This document shows positions 15,195 to 23,803 of a stretch of 24,361 nucleotides of DNA, piece by piece. The translations under genes were made by a program, and so were the position numbers. The DNA lies in contig JBBIRT010000040.1 in NCBI GenBank assembly GCA_037441725.1, forward strand, positions 1-24,361, written 5' to 3'. Below the pieces are notes generated by a model that was not told where the DNA came from, did not search any database, and worked only from the letters and a program-made list of their open reading frames with translations. The stretch is from JBBIRT01 sp037441725 (GTDB lineage Bacteria; Desulfobacterota; BSN033; UBA1163). The first letter of the stretch is position 1; every line of letters starts with the position of its first letter.

Positions 15195-15884
15195 ATGAAA
15201 GGAAAAAGGATATTTACGGAACAGGAACTCAAGGAGATGGGGATTCGAACGCTTGATCTCGTTTTGGAAGCTATTGATACGGGGAACAAGGAAAAAGCTA
15301 AGGAATTGGCCGAAAGGATGTATAGGGAATTTAACCACCTTCATGACGGTTATATGTTCTGGGTCTCTGGATTGTTGACCCATCTTTATAAGAAATACGG
15401 GATTGATGCCGTAGAAGAGGCAGAAAGAGAGGCCCATACCATTGAAGCAAAGGTCGTTTTCAAACCTCCTGAGAAGACGGATATCCGTTCTCTGGTTGAA
15501 CATCTGGCGAGTGGTTTACGAGGACATCTCCAGCCAATCACCATCCAGGAAGATGATGAGAAGATCAGTCTCACCATGCAACCGTGTGGTTCAGGGGAAA
15601 GGATTATTCAGAAGGGGGGGTATTCTCCAGAGGTAGGTTTGGCCAGGATTAAAGATCCCCACCGCATCACTTGGGGAATGAAAGATTTCCCCATCTATTG
15701 CGTTCACTGTCCAGTCATGGAGATGTTACAGATGGAAAATACAGGCCATTTTGGAGCCGTCCATATTGTATCTGAACCCATATCTCATGGATCTTGCCAA
15801 TTCGTCTTTTATAAGAATCCTGCTAACATCCCAGAAGTGTTCTATACGCGAATTGGAAAAAAGAAACCTCCCACCCATTCTTGA
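15195..15884 (+). CDS. Conserved protein of unknown function with a cysteine/histidine-rich C-terminal half
   Basis: A 229-residue soluble protein I do not recognise by name. The first ~85 residues look helical and hold an NHLHDGYMFW segment (His48, His50). The second half carries QPCGSGERI (Cys131), YCVHCPVMEM (Cys169, His171, Cys172) and SCQFVFYKNP (Cys201). These look like a bound metal site or a set of functional thiols. Proteins with a PCGSG...CxHC...C-F/W-x-x-YK layout occur, in my memory, in other anaerobes, without a known role. A GGGAAGG run lies about 14 bases before the ATG. It follows uvrB by 82 nt with no clear terminator between, and it ends eight bases from the convergent TRAP permease gene. 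Confidence 0.7.
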   Translation: MKGKRIFTEQELKEMGIRTLDLVLEAIDTGNKEKAKELAERMYREFNHLHDGYMFWVSGLLTHLYKKYGIDAVEEAEREAHTIEAKVVFKPPEKTDIRSLVEHLASGLRGHLQPITIQEDDEKISLTMQPCGSGERIIQKGGYSPEVGLARIKDPHRITWGMKDFPIYCVHCPVMEMLQMENTGHFGAVHIVSEPISHGSCQFVFYKNPANIPEVFYTRIGKKKPPTHS

Positions 15885-15892
15885 TAATATCA

Positions 15893-17191
15893 TTACATAA
15901 CACTGGGTAGAAATAAGGCAATTTTAGGGAAGGCTACAACCAATGCCACGCATATTAATAAAGCGATGAGAAACGGAAAGGTACCACGAAAGATTACGTT
16001 TAAAGGTACATCCTTAGCAATCCCACCAATGATATACACATTCATCCCCACAGGGGGTGTGATGAGTCCAGCCTCAATCATGATGACCCCGAGCACGGCG
16101 AACCAAATCGGGTTGAGACCTAAGGAAATAATAATTGGATAAACCACAGGAACGGTCAATACGATCATCCCAACGGCATCCATGATGCACCCCAGACCTA
16201 ACCACATGAAAAGAATGGCTATAATCGTTACCACAGGAGGGACAGAGAGTTGACCAATCCATTTCCCGAGTTGAAAGGTAAGAGTACTGGCAGCTAAAAA
16301 ATAGTTAAAGATCATCGCGCCAACAAAGATAATAATTACCATCCCCACGGTTGAGGTCGTTTGGGTCAGACAATTGAGAAATTTATGCCAACTTAAACTT
16401 TTTTTAATCAAACCCAAAATGAGGACTCCAAAGGCTCCTATCGCCCCTGCCGCGGTGGGTGTAAAAAGACCTAAACCCATTCCACCGATGACAATGACGA
16501 ACAACAGGATAATTTCTAATAAACCTCTCACCGAGGAGATCTTTTCTCGAAGGGTTGAAGAGGGTGCTGCAATGGCTGGGGGTTTAAATCCTGCAAAGAT
16601 ATAGCAGGTCATCATAAAAAGCACCACCAGAAGGAGGCCGGGTAAAATACCCGCAAGGTATAACTTTGCAATGGATTGCTCTGTGAGTAATCCAAAGAGG
16701 ATGAACCCAAGACTGGGAGGGATGAGGATACCAATGGTCCCTCCTGCTGCAACACAACCTGTTGCCAATGAATCATCATACCCGTACTTCTTCATAGCTG
16801 GCAGGGCCATACTGCCAATGGTAGCCGCGGTTGCTGGACTTGAACCGCATACCGCTGCAAATGCTCCGCAAGCCCCAACTGTTGCCATAGCTAAACTTCC
16901 ACGGATACTTCCAAGCCATTTAAGGGTAGACTCATAGGCATTTTCACCAATTCCAGTATGATAGGCTAACTCCCCCATGAAGATGAACATCGCCACCATC
17001 GCCATATCATAACTGGCCGCGGTGGCAAATACTTGTCGTCCTAAAAAACTGATTGCTGAATCGAGGGAGGTCAAATAGGACATTCCAGCGACCCCCACGA
17101 TCATCATCCCAAAACCAATTGGAACTCTCACCATTAAGATGAGGAAGAAGAGAATTAAAAAACCGAATATTCCAACCAGGATTAGCGGCAT
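15893..17191 (-). CDS. dctM: TRAP transporter large permease, DctM type
   Basis: A 432-residue, highly hydrophobic protein with about twelve membrane segments, the large subunit of a TRAP transporter that drives solute uptake with a sodium or proton gradient. The glycine- and alanine-rich family segments are clear: CGSSPATAATIGSMALPAM, AAGGTIGILIPPSLGFILFG and the C-terminal repeat EAGLITPPVGMNVYIIGG. I prefer the ATG at 17191, which has AGGA eight bases upstream; a GTG at 17209 would add six residues. It overlaps the end of dctQ by about ten bases, so the two are probably translationally coupled. It is the last gene of the dctP-dctQ-dctM unit. Confidence 0.95.
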   Translation of the reverse strand: MPLILVGIFGFLILFFLILMVRVPIGFGMMIVGVAGMSYLTSLDSAISFLGRQVFATAASYDMAMVAMFIFMGELAYHTGIGENAYESTLKWLGSIRGSLAMATVGACGAFAAVCGSSPATAATIGSMALPAMKKYGYDDSLATGCVAAGGTIGILIPPSLGFILFGLLTEQSIAKLYLAGILPGLLLVVLFMMTCYIFAGFKPPAIAAPSSTLREKISSVRGLLEIILLFVIVIGGMGLGLFTPTAAGAIGAFGVLILGLIKKSLSWHKFLNCLTQTTSTVGMVIIIFVGAMIFNYFLAASTLTFQLGKWIGQLSVPPVVTIIAILFMWLGLGCIMDAVGMIVLTVPVVYPIIISLGLNPIWFAVLGVIMIEAGLITPPVGMNVYIIGGIAKDVPLNVIFRGTFPFLIALLICVALVVAFPKIALFLPSVM

Positions 17192-17655
17192 TTCCTTCTT
17201 CCTATCCACCTGGAGAAATTTAAAAGAATGACTAACGTAAGCATAGTAAACCCTAAGGATAGAGCAAATTTAAACAAGAAAACAGGGATTTCTAATGAAC
17301 TTGATCTTTCACCTAAGGTGTATGCCTCTGAACCGTCAACCATAAGCCTCCATGAAATCAAAATAAATATCAGAAAGCTAAGAATTTGACTCATGATCTC
17401 AAATAGATTCTTCATTCTGAATGGAAGTCGATTCGATAACAGATCAATTGTAATGTGCCTACCCTTTACCCCTGTATAAGCGATAGAGAAACATACGATC
17501 AATGCAAATCCATACTGGACGATTTCGTAGGATCCTGTTACCGGGTATTTGACAATACGGCCAATCGCATCAGCCACTAATAAAAGGGTTAAAAATACAA
17601 GGATCATCCCAGCGACACGATTGAATATCAAGCATATCCTTTGAAACATCGCCAT
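17182..17655 (-). CDS. dctQ: TRAP transporter small permease, DctQ type
   Basis: A 157-residue membrane protein with four predicted helices (about residues 12-32, 45-65, 85-105 and 125-148). The family's second-helix signature is visible as SYEIVQYGFALIVCFSIAY, followed by RHITIDLLSNRLP. It forms the permease complex with DctM. It starts 39 bases after the stop of the binding-protein gene, with a GGGA run upstream, and its 3' end overlaps dctM. An ATG two codons in is an alternative start. Confidence 0.9.
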   Translation of the reverse strand: MAMFQRICLIFNRVAGMILVFLTLLLVADAIGRIVKYPVTGSYEIVQYGFALIVCFSIAYTGVKGRHITIDLLSNRLPFRMKNLFEIMSQILSFLIFILISWRLMVDGSEAYTLGERSSSLEIPVFLFKFALSLGFTMLTLVILLNFSRWIGRRKCR

Positions 17656-17694
17656 GAGATTAAAATTCCCTCTTCCCTATAGGATAATCCTTTT

Positions 17695-18738
17695 TTATTT
17701 TTGTGAGGTAAGCCTTTCTATCTCCCTTAGCACTTTCTTAGCGGGTTTTCCCCGTGCTTCCAAATCTGTTGCTATCTTTTCAAATACTGGCTTGGAAACC
17801 TGATGAATTCGATCTATTTCGCCCTTGTCCATATTAATGAGTTTACAGCCTTGGGAAAATGCAAACTCCAAACTTTCTTTTTCTGATCCCTCTATATACT
17901 TGAGTTGCAGAGCCTGTGCCCAATCCGTGAGGTCATTGAAAACCTTCTGTATATCAGAGGGGAGAGATTCCCATGTCTTAATATTCATGGCGGTATAGGA
18001 GATTCCAAATGTCATTGATGCAGAGGTGACGTATTTTATATATTCGGCTAATCTCATCGCTTTAAGCATTTCCGATCCACCCATAAATCCTTCAACAGTT
18101 CCTTTCTGAAGGGCCACATAGAGATCACCCGGAGCAATAGATATTGGAGTTGCCCCCCATGCTTTTGCTAATGGCTCTAATCCAGGTGGAAACCTCATCA
18201 CAAGACCATTAAAATCTTCAAGTTTTGTTATTGACTTTTTACAAGTACCGATGGAGAGGGGTAAGGTACTAGTCACCCAAAGGAGATGAAGGCCTTCAAA
18301 TTCTTTCATTAATTCAGGAATATTTTCCAATGCCATTTTCCATAATCTCGATGCTTCTGAGGCAGTAGGAACTCCCATTAGAGCATCACCAAATAGCTTA
18401 TTCAGAGGCATCACTTGGGCTGAATATCCGACCGCTGCTCCTCCCATTTGAGCAATGCCAGTTTTTATCGCATTGAAGGTTTCAAAAGGGGGATTTAGGG
18501 TACCTGATGGATATACCGTGATTCGGACCTTACCGCCTGTCCTTTTCAGAACCTCATCCGCAAATTCCTGAGAGGCTTTAAAATTAGGATGGATGGACGT
18601 GACGGTTGTGGTGTAACGAAGTTCTATGGGTTTATCTGCTGGTAAAACAGAGGGGGATAATGTGAACATCATTAGGGTAAACCCTGTACATATTATTAAG
18701 AGAGAACCTATTCTTTTTATTGTCCTTCCCCTATTCAT
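17695..18738 (-). CDS. dctP: TRAP transporter solute-binding protein, DctP type
   Basis: A 347-residue periplasmic binding protein. The signal peptide covers about the first 36 residues: MNRGRTIKRIG, then a hydrophobic core and SVLPADKP. The mature part starts with the family pattern IELRYTTTVTSIHPNF and EFADEVLKRTGGKVRITVYP. The segment DFNGLVMRFPPG holds the arginine that in DctP proteins usually pairs with the carboxylate of the ligand. A later block, ALQKGTVEGFMGG, is also typical. I start it at 18738 because a perfect AAAGGAGG lies six bases upstream; the frame is open another 30 codons upstream without a comparable site. A carboxylate ligand is likely from the family; which acid cannot be told. 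Confidence 0.94.
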   Translation of the reverse strand: MNRGRTIKRIGSLLIICTGFTLMMFTLSPSVLPADKPIELRYTTTVTSIHPNFKASQEFADEVLKRTGGKVRITVYPSGTLNPPFETFNAIKTGIAQMGGAAVGYSAQVMPLNKLFGDALMGVPTASEASRLWKMALENIPELMKEFEGLHLLWVTSTLPLSIGTCKKSITKLEDFNGLVMRFPPGLEPLAKAWGATPISIAPGDLYVALQKGTVEGFMGGSEMLKAMRLAEYIKYVTSASMTFGISYTAMNIKTWESLPSDIQKVFNDLTDWAQALQLKYIEGSEKESLEFAFSQGCKLINMDKGEIDRIHQVSKPVFEKIATDLEARGKPAKKVLREIERLTSQK

Positions 18739-18830
18739 TGGCTGCCTCCTTTCTTTAAGCTCCCCCTTCCCCCTTAGATCAGAGAAGTGAGGAAGGATAA
18801 AAATAATTAAGAGATAGGAAATATGCATGT

Positions 18831-18860
18831 ATTCAAACCATAAACTTAAAAATTTGTCAA
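18831..18860 (-). promoter_or_regulatory. Promoter of the dctPQM operon
   Basis: On the minus strand, a perfect TTGACA (18860-18855) is followed after 18 bp by TTGAAT (18836-18831), which matches the -10 consensus at four of six. Transcription would begin near 18824, giving an 86-nt leader before the dctP ATG. The -35 box is strong and the -10 box is weak, as expected if an activator helps. Confidence 0.4.
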
Positions 18861-18910
18861 GGAAAAAATCTGATCTGATGTAATGCCTGGCTCATCTTTT
18901 CAATCGATCA

Positions 18911-18965
18911 GCTATCCGATAGGGGTAGCAGGAGAATGATTTAGCTAAGCATTCCAAAGGCTAAA
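18911..18965. repeat. Two short inverted repeats between divergent dctP and uvrC
   Basis: GCTATCC (18911-18917) pairs with GGGTAGC (18923-18929) around a five-base loop (one T-G pair). TTTAGC (18940-18945) pairs with GCTAAA (18960-18965) around 14 bases. Both lie upstream of the uvrC promoter box and behind the dctP promoter, so they could be operator sites. The T run at 18971-18976 leaves room for a weak terminator instead. Only their presence and symmetry are seen. Confidence 0.3.
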
Positions 18966-18984
18966 GTTGCTTTTTTGAATAATC

Positions 18985-18993
18985 TGATATAAT
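18985..18993 (+). promoter_or_regulatory. Extended -10 promoter of uvrC, very short leader
   Basis: TGATATAAT (18985-18993) is an extended -10 element with a perfect TATAAT. No good -35 box is seen at normal spacing, as is common for extended -10 promoters. Transcription should start near 19000, only about four bases before the uvrC ATG. Confidence 0.45.
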
Positions 18994-19003
18994 AAAAATA
19001 GAG

Positions 19004-20863
19004 ATGAACATATTAGATCAAAAAATCGATTCTCTCCCAACCACACCAGGGGTCTACCTTTTTAAGGATAAGAAGGGTAACCTTCTATACGTAGGGAAGG
19101 CCGGGAATATTAGGCACCGCGTGAGTTCTTATTTCCAAAGGCCAGAGGCATTGGATTCAAAAACCATTGCCCTTCTCGAGAAGGTTGCCGATATTGATAC
19201 AATTGTCACAGATACAGAGAAAGAGGCCCTCATTCTCGAGGATACCCTGATTAAAATCCATCATCCCCGATACAATGTGAAGCTAAGGGATGATAAGAAT
19301 TATCCCTGTTTAAAGCTTTCGATCGATGAGAAATATCCGACCCTACGTATCGTGAGGAGGATCAAGAAGGATGGTTCCCTCTATTTCGGTCCTTATCCTT
19401 CAGCCACATCCCTAAAAGAAACTCTTAAATTGATTCGAAGGCTCTTTCCCATCCGAACCTGTTTAGATACCAAATTTTCTCATCGTTTAAGACCCTGCAT
19501 CAATTATGAGATGGGGCGATGTCTTGGTCCCTGTTGTCAGAAAGTTGATCCAGCCAAGTATCAAGAGGTCGTTCAACAAGTCAAAATGTTCCTCATGGGG
19601 AAGAATAGAGAACTGATCGGAAACCTAAAACAAAGAATGAATCAAGAATCAGAAAACCTGAATTTTGAGGCCGCAGCAAGAATTCGAGACCAGATCGCCC
19701 ATATTGAGAGGGTGATCGAAAGGCAGAAAATAGTTTCAACGGATTTCCTGGATCAGGATGTGATTGGATTCCATCGTCAAGATCATAAGATTATCATCTA
19801 TTGCCTCCTGGTTCGTGGTGGAAGGTTGATGGGAGGAAAGGGCTATGTCCTTGCCTCCACAGGTCTTTTAGATGGAGAGGTTCTTTCTTCATTTCTTTTC
19901 CAACACTATCGAGAGGGGAGGTTTATCCCCGAGCAGATATTAATCCCAAAGGATATCCCAGAACAGGATTTCTTAGAGAAGTGGTTAACAGAGTTAAGAG
20001 GAAGGAAGGTACGTCTTTTTACCCCATTGAAGGGGAGGAAAAGGGATCTTCTTAACTTAGCCAATGAAAATGCTCAGCGTTTTCTTTATTCTGGCGAAGA
20101 AATGACAAAGGATAAGGAGCAGCTCCTTCAAGGATTAAAGGAGAGGCTTCATCTAAGAAATGTTCCTCGGAGGGTTGAGGCCTTTGATATCTCAAACCTT
20201 CAAGGAGGATATGCGGTGGGCTCCATGGTTTGTTTTATAGATGGAGAGCCCAGTCGGGAACGGTATCGTCATTTCAAAATCAAAACAGTCGAAGGGGTTG
20301 ATGATTATGGGATGATGTATGAAGTCCTTCTTCGTCGCTATCAAAAGGCAGTTGAGGAGAATGATCTTCCTGATCTGGTGTTATTGGATGGAGGAAGAGG
20401 ACACTTGAATGTCGCCCAAGAGGTGTTCAGAGAACTGGAAATGAAGGGCATCGATCTGATTAGTCTTGCCAAAGAAAGGTCCAGTAAGGATCAGGCCTCC
20501 CTCCGATTCGGAGGGGCTGAAGAAAAGATTTTTCATCCCCAATTCAAAGAGCCATTTATTTTGGGAAGTCATTCCCCCCTGCTGCACCTTCTTGATCGCA
20601 TTCGAGATGAAGCCCATCGGTTTGCAATCACTTATCACAAGAAGAGGAGGGGGCGAGAAATCGTCAGGTCAGAATTGGGAGAGGTCCCGGGCATTGGAAA
20701 GGTGAGGCAGAGGGAGCTCTTAACATATTTTGGATCCCTTGAGAAGATTAAAGAAAGTACAGTGGAAGAACTACTCAACGCACCCAAAATGAATCAAAAA
20801 TTAGCCCACATCCTTTATCAATACTTTCACCCCTCTATTCCTCTTGCCCCTGAGGTCAATTAA
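19004..20863 (+). CDS. uvrC: UvrABC excision nuclease subunit C
   Basis: A 619-residue UvrC, full length for the family, which makes both incisions around the lesion marked by UvrB. Domains in order: the GIY-YIG nuclease (about 10-100; GVYLF, LLYVGKAGNIRHRV) for the 3' cut; a cysteine cluster (CLDTKFSHRLRPCINYEMGRC, here broken into its parts C..C..C..CC) in the linker; a UVR helix pair (LNFEAAARIRDQIAHIE) that binds UvrB; the RNase H-like nuclease with FDISNLQG and LLDGGRGH for the 5' cut; and tandem helix-hairpin-helix motifs (VPGIGKVRQRELLTYFGS) at the end. No ribosome site is visible, matching the predicted near-leaderless start. It is well apart from uvrB, with the TRAP operon between. 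Its stop shares bases with the convergent CBS gene. Confidence 0.96.
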   Translation: MNILDQKIDSLPTTPGVYLFKDKKGNLLYVGKAGNIRHRVSSYFQRPEALDSKTIALLEKVADIDTIVTDTEKEALILEDTLIKIHHPRYNVKLRDDKNYPCLKLSIDEKYPTLRIVRRIKKDGSLYFGPYPSATSLKETLKLIRRLFPIRTCLDTKFSHRLRPCINYEMGRCLGPCCQKVDPAKYQEVVQQVKMFLMGKNRELIGNLKQRMNQESENLNFEAAARIRDQIAHIERVIERQKIVSTDFLDQDVIGFHRQDHKIIIYCLLVRGGRLMGGKGYVLASTGLLDGEVLSSFLFQHYREGRFIPEQILIPKDIPEQDFLEKWLTELRGRKVRLFTPLKGRKRDLLNLANENAQRFLYSGEEMTKDKEQLLQGLKERLHLRNVPRRVEAFDISNLQGGYAVGSMVCFIDGEPSRERYRHFKIKTVEGVDDYGMMYEVLLRRYQKAVEENDLPDLVLLDGGRGHLNVAQEVFRELEMKGIDLISLAKERSSKDQASLRFGGAEEKIFHPQFKEPFILGSHSPLLHLLDRIRDEAHRFAITYHKKRRGREIVRSELGEVPGIGKVRQRELLTYFGSLEKIKESTVEELLNAPKMNQKLAHILYQYFHPSIPLAPEVN

Positions 20864-21534
20864 GCTCCTCCAGAACTTCCTGATTCACAGCGGAACCAGG
20901 ATGAAAAGGTTACATTAAAACCGACCTTTTTTAAATCCCTTATAATAGGATCAGGTTCACTTGTTTTGAGTCGAAGCACAATCATCCAGTCCTTCTTTTC
21001 AGGTCTGGGTAGAGAGATCATGCTCAATACGACAGTATGATGTTGATTGGCAATCGAAATAATCTTCTCAAGATCACCCAATTTTCCACCCAAGCCCTCA
21101 ATCGTAATCCTCGATCCTTCCTCCTTAATGCCCAAGATACGTGACACAAAACGGATAATATCTGACTCCGTAGCAATTCCAATCAAATTTCCATTTTCCA
21201 CCACAGGAAAAGAACCGATCTTCTTTTCTTGTCCTATTCTGAGAGCCTCCTCAAAAGGGGTCTCTGGACTGAGCGTGATAGGATTCTTTTTCATGATCTC
21301 CTTCACCTTCATCTTTGAAAGAAGATAATTCAGTTCGTAAATACTCAAAGAGGTTGCAGGAGAAGGAGAGGCCTCAAGAAGATCATGCTTGGTCACAATC
21401 CCCACCAATTTCCCGTTGTCCACCACAGGAAGTCTCCTTATATTTTTTTCTTTCATGATCTTTTGCGCATCAATAATGAGTGTTTCACTACTTATTGTAA
21501 CTGGATTTTTAGTCATAACATCTCTAATTCTCAT
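20860..21534 (-). CDS. AcuB-like protein: two CBS domains plus ACT-like C-terminus
   Basis: A 224-residue cytoplasmic protein. CBS domain 1 (about 1-60) begins RIRDVMTKNPVTIS and has VVDNGKLVGIVTKHDLLE; CBS domain 2 (about 75-132) has VKEIMKKNPITLSPETP and VVENGNLIGIATESDIIR. Paired CBS modules bind adenine nucleotides. The C-terminal part (about 143-215; RITIEGLGGKLGDLEKIISI) reads like an ACT domain, giving the AcuB layout. Strong AAGGAGG lies nine bases before the ATG. It is the last gene of a minus-strand unit after uppP (17 nt gap). The ligand and target are unknown; the AcuB name reflects layout, not a proven role in acetoin use. Confidence 0.85.
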   Translation of the reverse strand: MRIRDVMTKNPVTISSETLIIDAQKIMKEKNIRRLPVVDNGKLVGIVTKHDLLEASPSPATSLSIYELNYLLSKMKVKEIMKKNPITLSPETPFEEALRIGQEKKIGSFPVVENGNLIGIATESDIIRFVSRILGIKEEGSRITIEGLGGKLGDLEKIISIANQHHTVVLSMISLPRPEKKDWMIVLRLKTSEPDPIIRDLKKVGFNVTFSSWFRCESGSSGGA

Positions 21535-21551
21535 GGTTCATCCCTCCTTTC

Positions 21552-22340
21552 TTATATAATAATAATCATCCCTATCCCTAATCCGCAACAATAATATGAA
21601 AAATGGAATAGTTTCCCTATCCTAATGATCTTCATTAAAAATGTCAAGGAGATCATTCCAGTCACAAAAGCGACCCCTGTTCCAATCAGAAGGGTCTCTA
21701 AGGGTAGGCTAAGGTCTATTGCCTCGATCTCAAGCAGGGTTGCACCCAAGATGGCAGGGATGGAAAGCAGGAAGGAGAATCTTCCTGAAAGTTCCCGATT
21801 TAACCCAAGAAAAAGGCTGGTGGAGATGGTGGCCCCGGATCGAGAAATTCCAGGAAGAATGGCTATCCCCTGGGCAATCCCAATCAGAAGGGCATCAGAC
21901 CATTTCATTTGATCTAATGGTTTTCCCTCTTTTCTAATGAAACGGGTAAAGAAGAGGACCAATCCTGTCAGAAAAAGAAATCCTCCCACCTGCCTGGGCG
22001 CAGAGAAGAAAGACTCAAACCAATCCTTGAGAAAGAAGCCCATTAGGCCTGTTGGAAGGGTTGCAAGAATGATTAAAGAAAGGAGTTTGACTTGAGAAAA
22101 ATCACTTTGGTTTTTTTTAAATGTTGATCCCACCCCTTGGATGATTTTCCAAATATCCCTTCGAAAGAAGAGGATGATGGCTAAGAGGGTGGCCAGGTGG
22201 AGCATCACATCAAAGAAGATGGGAGGCTCCTTTAACCCAAACAAGGATTGAAAGAAAACCAAATGGCCTGAGCTACTCACAGGTAAAAATTCAGCCAGTC
22301 CTTGAGTTAGACCGAGGAGGATGGACTGCCATATACTCAT
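21552..22340 (-). CDS. uppP: Undecaprenyl-diphosphatase, UppP/BacA type
   Basis: A 262-residue integral membrane enzyme that dephosphorylates undecaprenyl pyrophosphate, recycling the lipid carrier for peptidoglycan and O-antigen synthesis. Both active-site blocks are present: GLTQGLAEFLPVSSSGHL near the start and the later PGISRSGATIS. About eight membrane helices are predicted. The ATG at 22340 has AGGA about nine bases upstream; in-frame GTG (22343) and TTG (22346) codons just before it are less likely starts. It lies between the sugar phosphomutase gene (32 nt upstream) and the CBS gene, so the unit links sugar-phosphate supply with carrier recycling. Confidence 0.95.
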   Translation of the reverse strand: MSIWQSILLGLTQGLAEFLPVSSSGHLVFFQSLFGLKEPPIFFDVMLHLATLLAIILFFRRDIWKIIQGVGSTFKKNQSDFSQVKLLSLIILATLPTGLMGFFLKDWFESFFSAPRQVGGFLFLTGLVLFFTRFIRKEGKPLDQMKWSDALLIGIAQGIAILPGISRSGATISTSLFLGLNRELSGRFSFLLSIPAILGATLLEIEAIDLSLPLETLLIGTGVAFVTGMISLTFLMKIIRIGKLFHFSYYCCGLGIGMIIII

Positions 22341-22372
22341 CACCAATTATCCTGATCCATTATTAAAGGGAG

Positions 22373-23734
22373 TTATTTCAAAGCCCCTATTGTTTTTTGG
22401 ACTATTTCCTCAACGTATTTTTTTATGGTTTGAAGTCTTTTTTCTGTTAAAGCCTCAAATCGAAGAACGAGCACTGGTTGGGTATTTGAAGCCCTCACCA
22501 ACCCCCACCCATCTTCAAAGATTACCCTTACCCCATCCACATCGATAATGGGATGGTCTCTTCTCAAGGTTTCCTTCACCCTCTCCACCACTTTAAATTT
22601 TATTTCATCTGGGCATTCGGCTCGAATCTCAGGGGTGATAAAGGTTTTAGGAACATCATCGAGGAGTTGAGACAGTTTTTTTTCTGTTTTTGAGAGGAGT
22701 TCGAGGAGGCGACAGGAGGCATAGATCGCATCATCATAGCCGAAATAACGGTCGGCAAAGAAGAGATGTCCACTCATTTCTCCACCCAAGGCCGCCTTTT
22801 CCTCTCTGATCTTTTCTTTGATCAAAGAGTGACCCGTTTTCCACATGATGGCCTTTCCACCATGCTGTTCAATATCTTGAAATAAATTTTGAGAACATTT
22901 TACCTCTGCCACGAAGGTGGCCCCTTTGTTCTTTTTTAAAATTTCTCTTGAAAAAAGAATCATCAGTTGGTCACCCCAGATGATATTTCCTTGGTCGTCC
23001 ACTACTCCAATACGATCAGCATCTCCATCATATCCAATTCCAACATCTGCTTGAGACTTTTTCACCTGATCAATCAGATCCTTTAAATTTGCAGGGATGG
23101 TTGGATCAGGGAAATGGTTTGGGAACCGGCCATCCACCTCACAATAGAGTTCTTCAACCTCACAACCCATTCTCCTTAGGAGCGGACCAGCAACAAACCC
23201 TGCAGTTCCATTGCCTGCATCGATCACCACTCTCATTTTTTTCCCAATGGAGATATTGTTCATAATATAGTTCTGGTAGGATGGGACAATTTCCTTATAA
23301 GAAATATTTCCATTCCCCTTCACGAATTCTCCCTTTTCGATCAATCTTCTTAAATGTTGAATCTCTTCCCCAAAGATGGTGCTTTTCCCCACTGAAACTT
23401 TAAATCCATTAAACTCTGGTGGATTATGGCTTCCTGTGACCATCATTCCACCCTCTTTATCCAAATGGAAGATGGAGAAGTAATAGACAGGCGTTGGGCA
23501 GAGACCAATACTGACGATGTGACATCCTGTCGAGATCAAGCCTTCCGACAAGGTATCTTCAAAAACTTTTGAACTAAGTCTTCCATCTCTTCCTAAGACC
23601 AATTCTTTATAGCCCAAATGGGCCATATAGGTTCCAAAACCTTGACCCAACCTTCGAACGACATCAGGGGTCAGATCCCTTTCGACAATTCCTCGAATAT
23701 CATACTCCCTAAAGATTTGTGGGTTGATCTGCAT
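22373..23734 (-). CDS. Phosphomannomutase/phosphoglucomutase, alpha-D-phosphohexomutase family
   Basis: A 453-residue phosphohexomutase that moves phosphate between C1 and C6 of a hexose phosphate to feed nucleotide-sugar synthesis. The catalytic phosphoserine is in VTGSHNPPEFNGFKV (Ser102). The metal loop is GYDGDADRIG (Asp236, 238, 240). The sugar-specificity loop GGEMSGHLFF and the phosphate-binding RASNTQPVLVLRFEA complete the set. GEMSGH-type loops are shared by the mannose/glucose bifunctional enzymes. I start it at 23734 because GGAGG sits five bases upstream; an ATG four codons earlier lacks such a site. It heads the minus-strand unit with uppP and the CBS gene. Whether the main substrate is glucose or mannose phosphate cannot be decided here (algC/manB/pgm type). 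Confidence 0.93.
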   Translation of the reverse strand: MQINPQIFREYDIRGIVERDLTPDVVRRLGQGFGTYMAHLGYKELVLGRDGRLSSKVFEDTLSEGLISTGCHIVSIGLCPTPVYYFSIFHLDKEGGMMVTGSHNPPEFNGFKVSVGKSTIFGEEIQHLRRLIEKGEFVKGNGNISYKEIVPSYQNYIMNNISIGKKMRVVIDAGNGTAGFVAGPLLRRMGCEVEELYCEVDGRFPNHFPDPTIPANLKDLIDQVKKSQADVGIGYDGDADRIGVVDDQGNIIWGDQLMILFSREILKKNKGATFVAEVKCSQNLFQDIEQHGGKAIMWKTGHSLIKEKIREEKAALGGEMSGHLFFADRYFGYDDAIYASCRLLELLSKTEKKLSQLLDDVPKTFITPEIRAECPDEIKFKVVERVKETLRRDHPIIDVDGVRVIFEDGWGLVRASNTQPVLVLRFEALTEKRLQTIKKYVEEIVQKTIGALK

Positions 23735-23774
23735 AGGGACCTCCATAGACTAAACTATCCATTAAATCGTTTTA

Positions 23775-23803
23775 TTTATAATTACCTTAATTTTTTGACA
23801 CAA
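23775..23803 (-). promoter_or_regulatory. Likely promoter of the phosphomutase-uppP-CBS operon
   Basis: On the minus strand, TTGTGT (23803-23798) and TATAAA (23780-23775) are separated by 17 bp. The -10 box matches at five of six; the -35 box is weaker. Transcription would start near 23768, leaving a 34-nt leader that contains the GGAGG ribosome site. Confidence 0.4.

Noticed and set aside
18739..18828. Longer dctP reading with 30 extra N-terminal residues
   Set aside because: A perfect AAAGGAGG precedes the ATG at 18738, which begins a normal signal peptide; the upstream residues would place a second hydrophobic segment before it.
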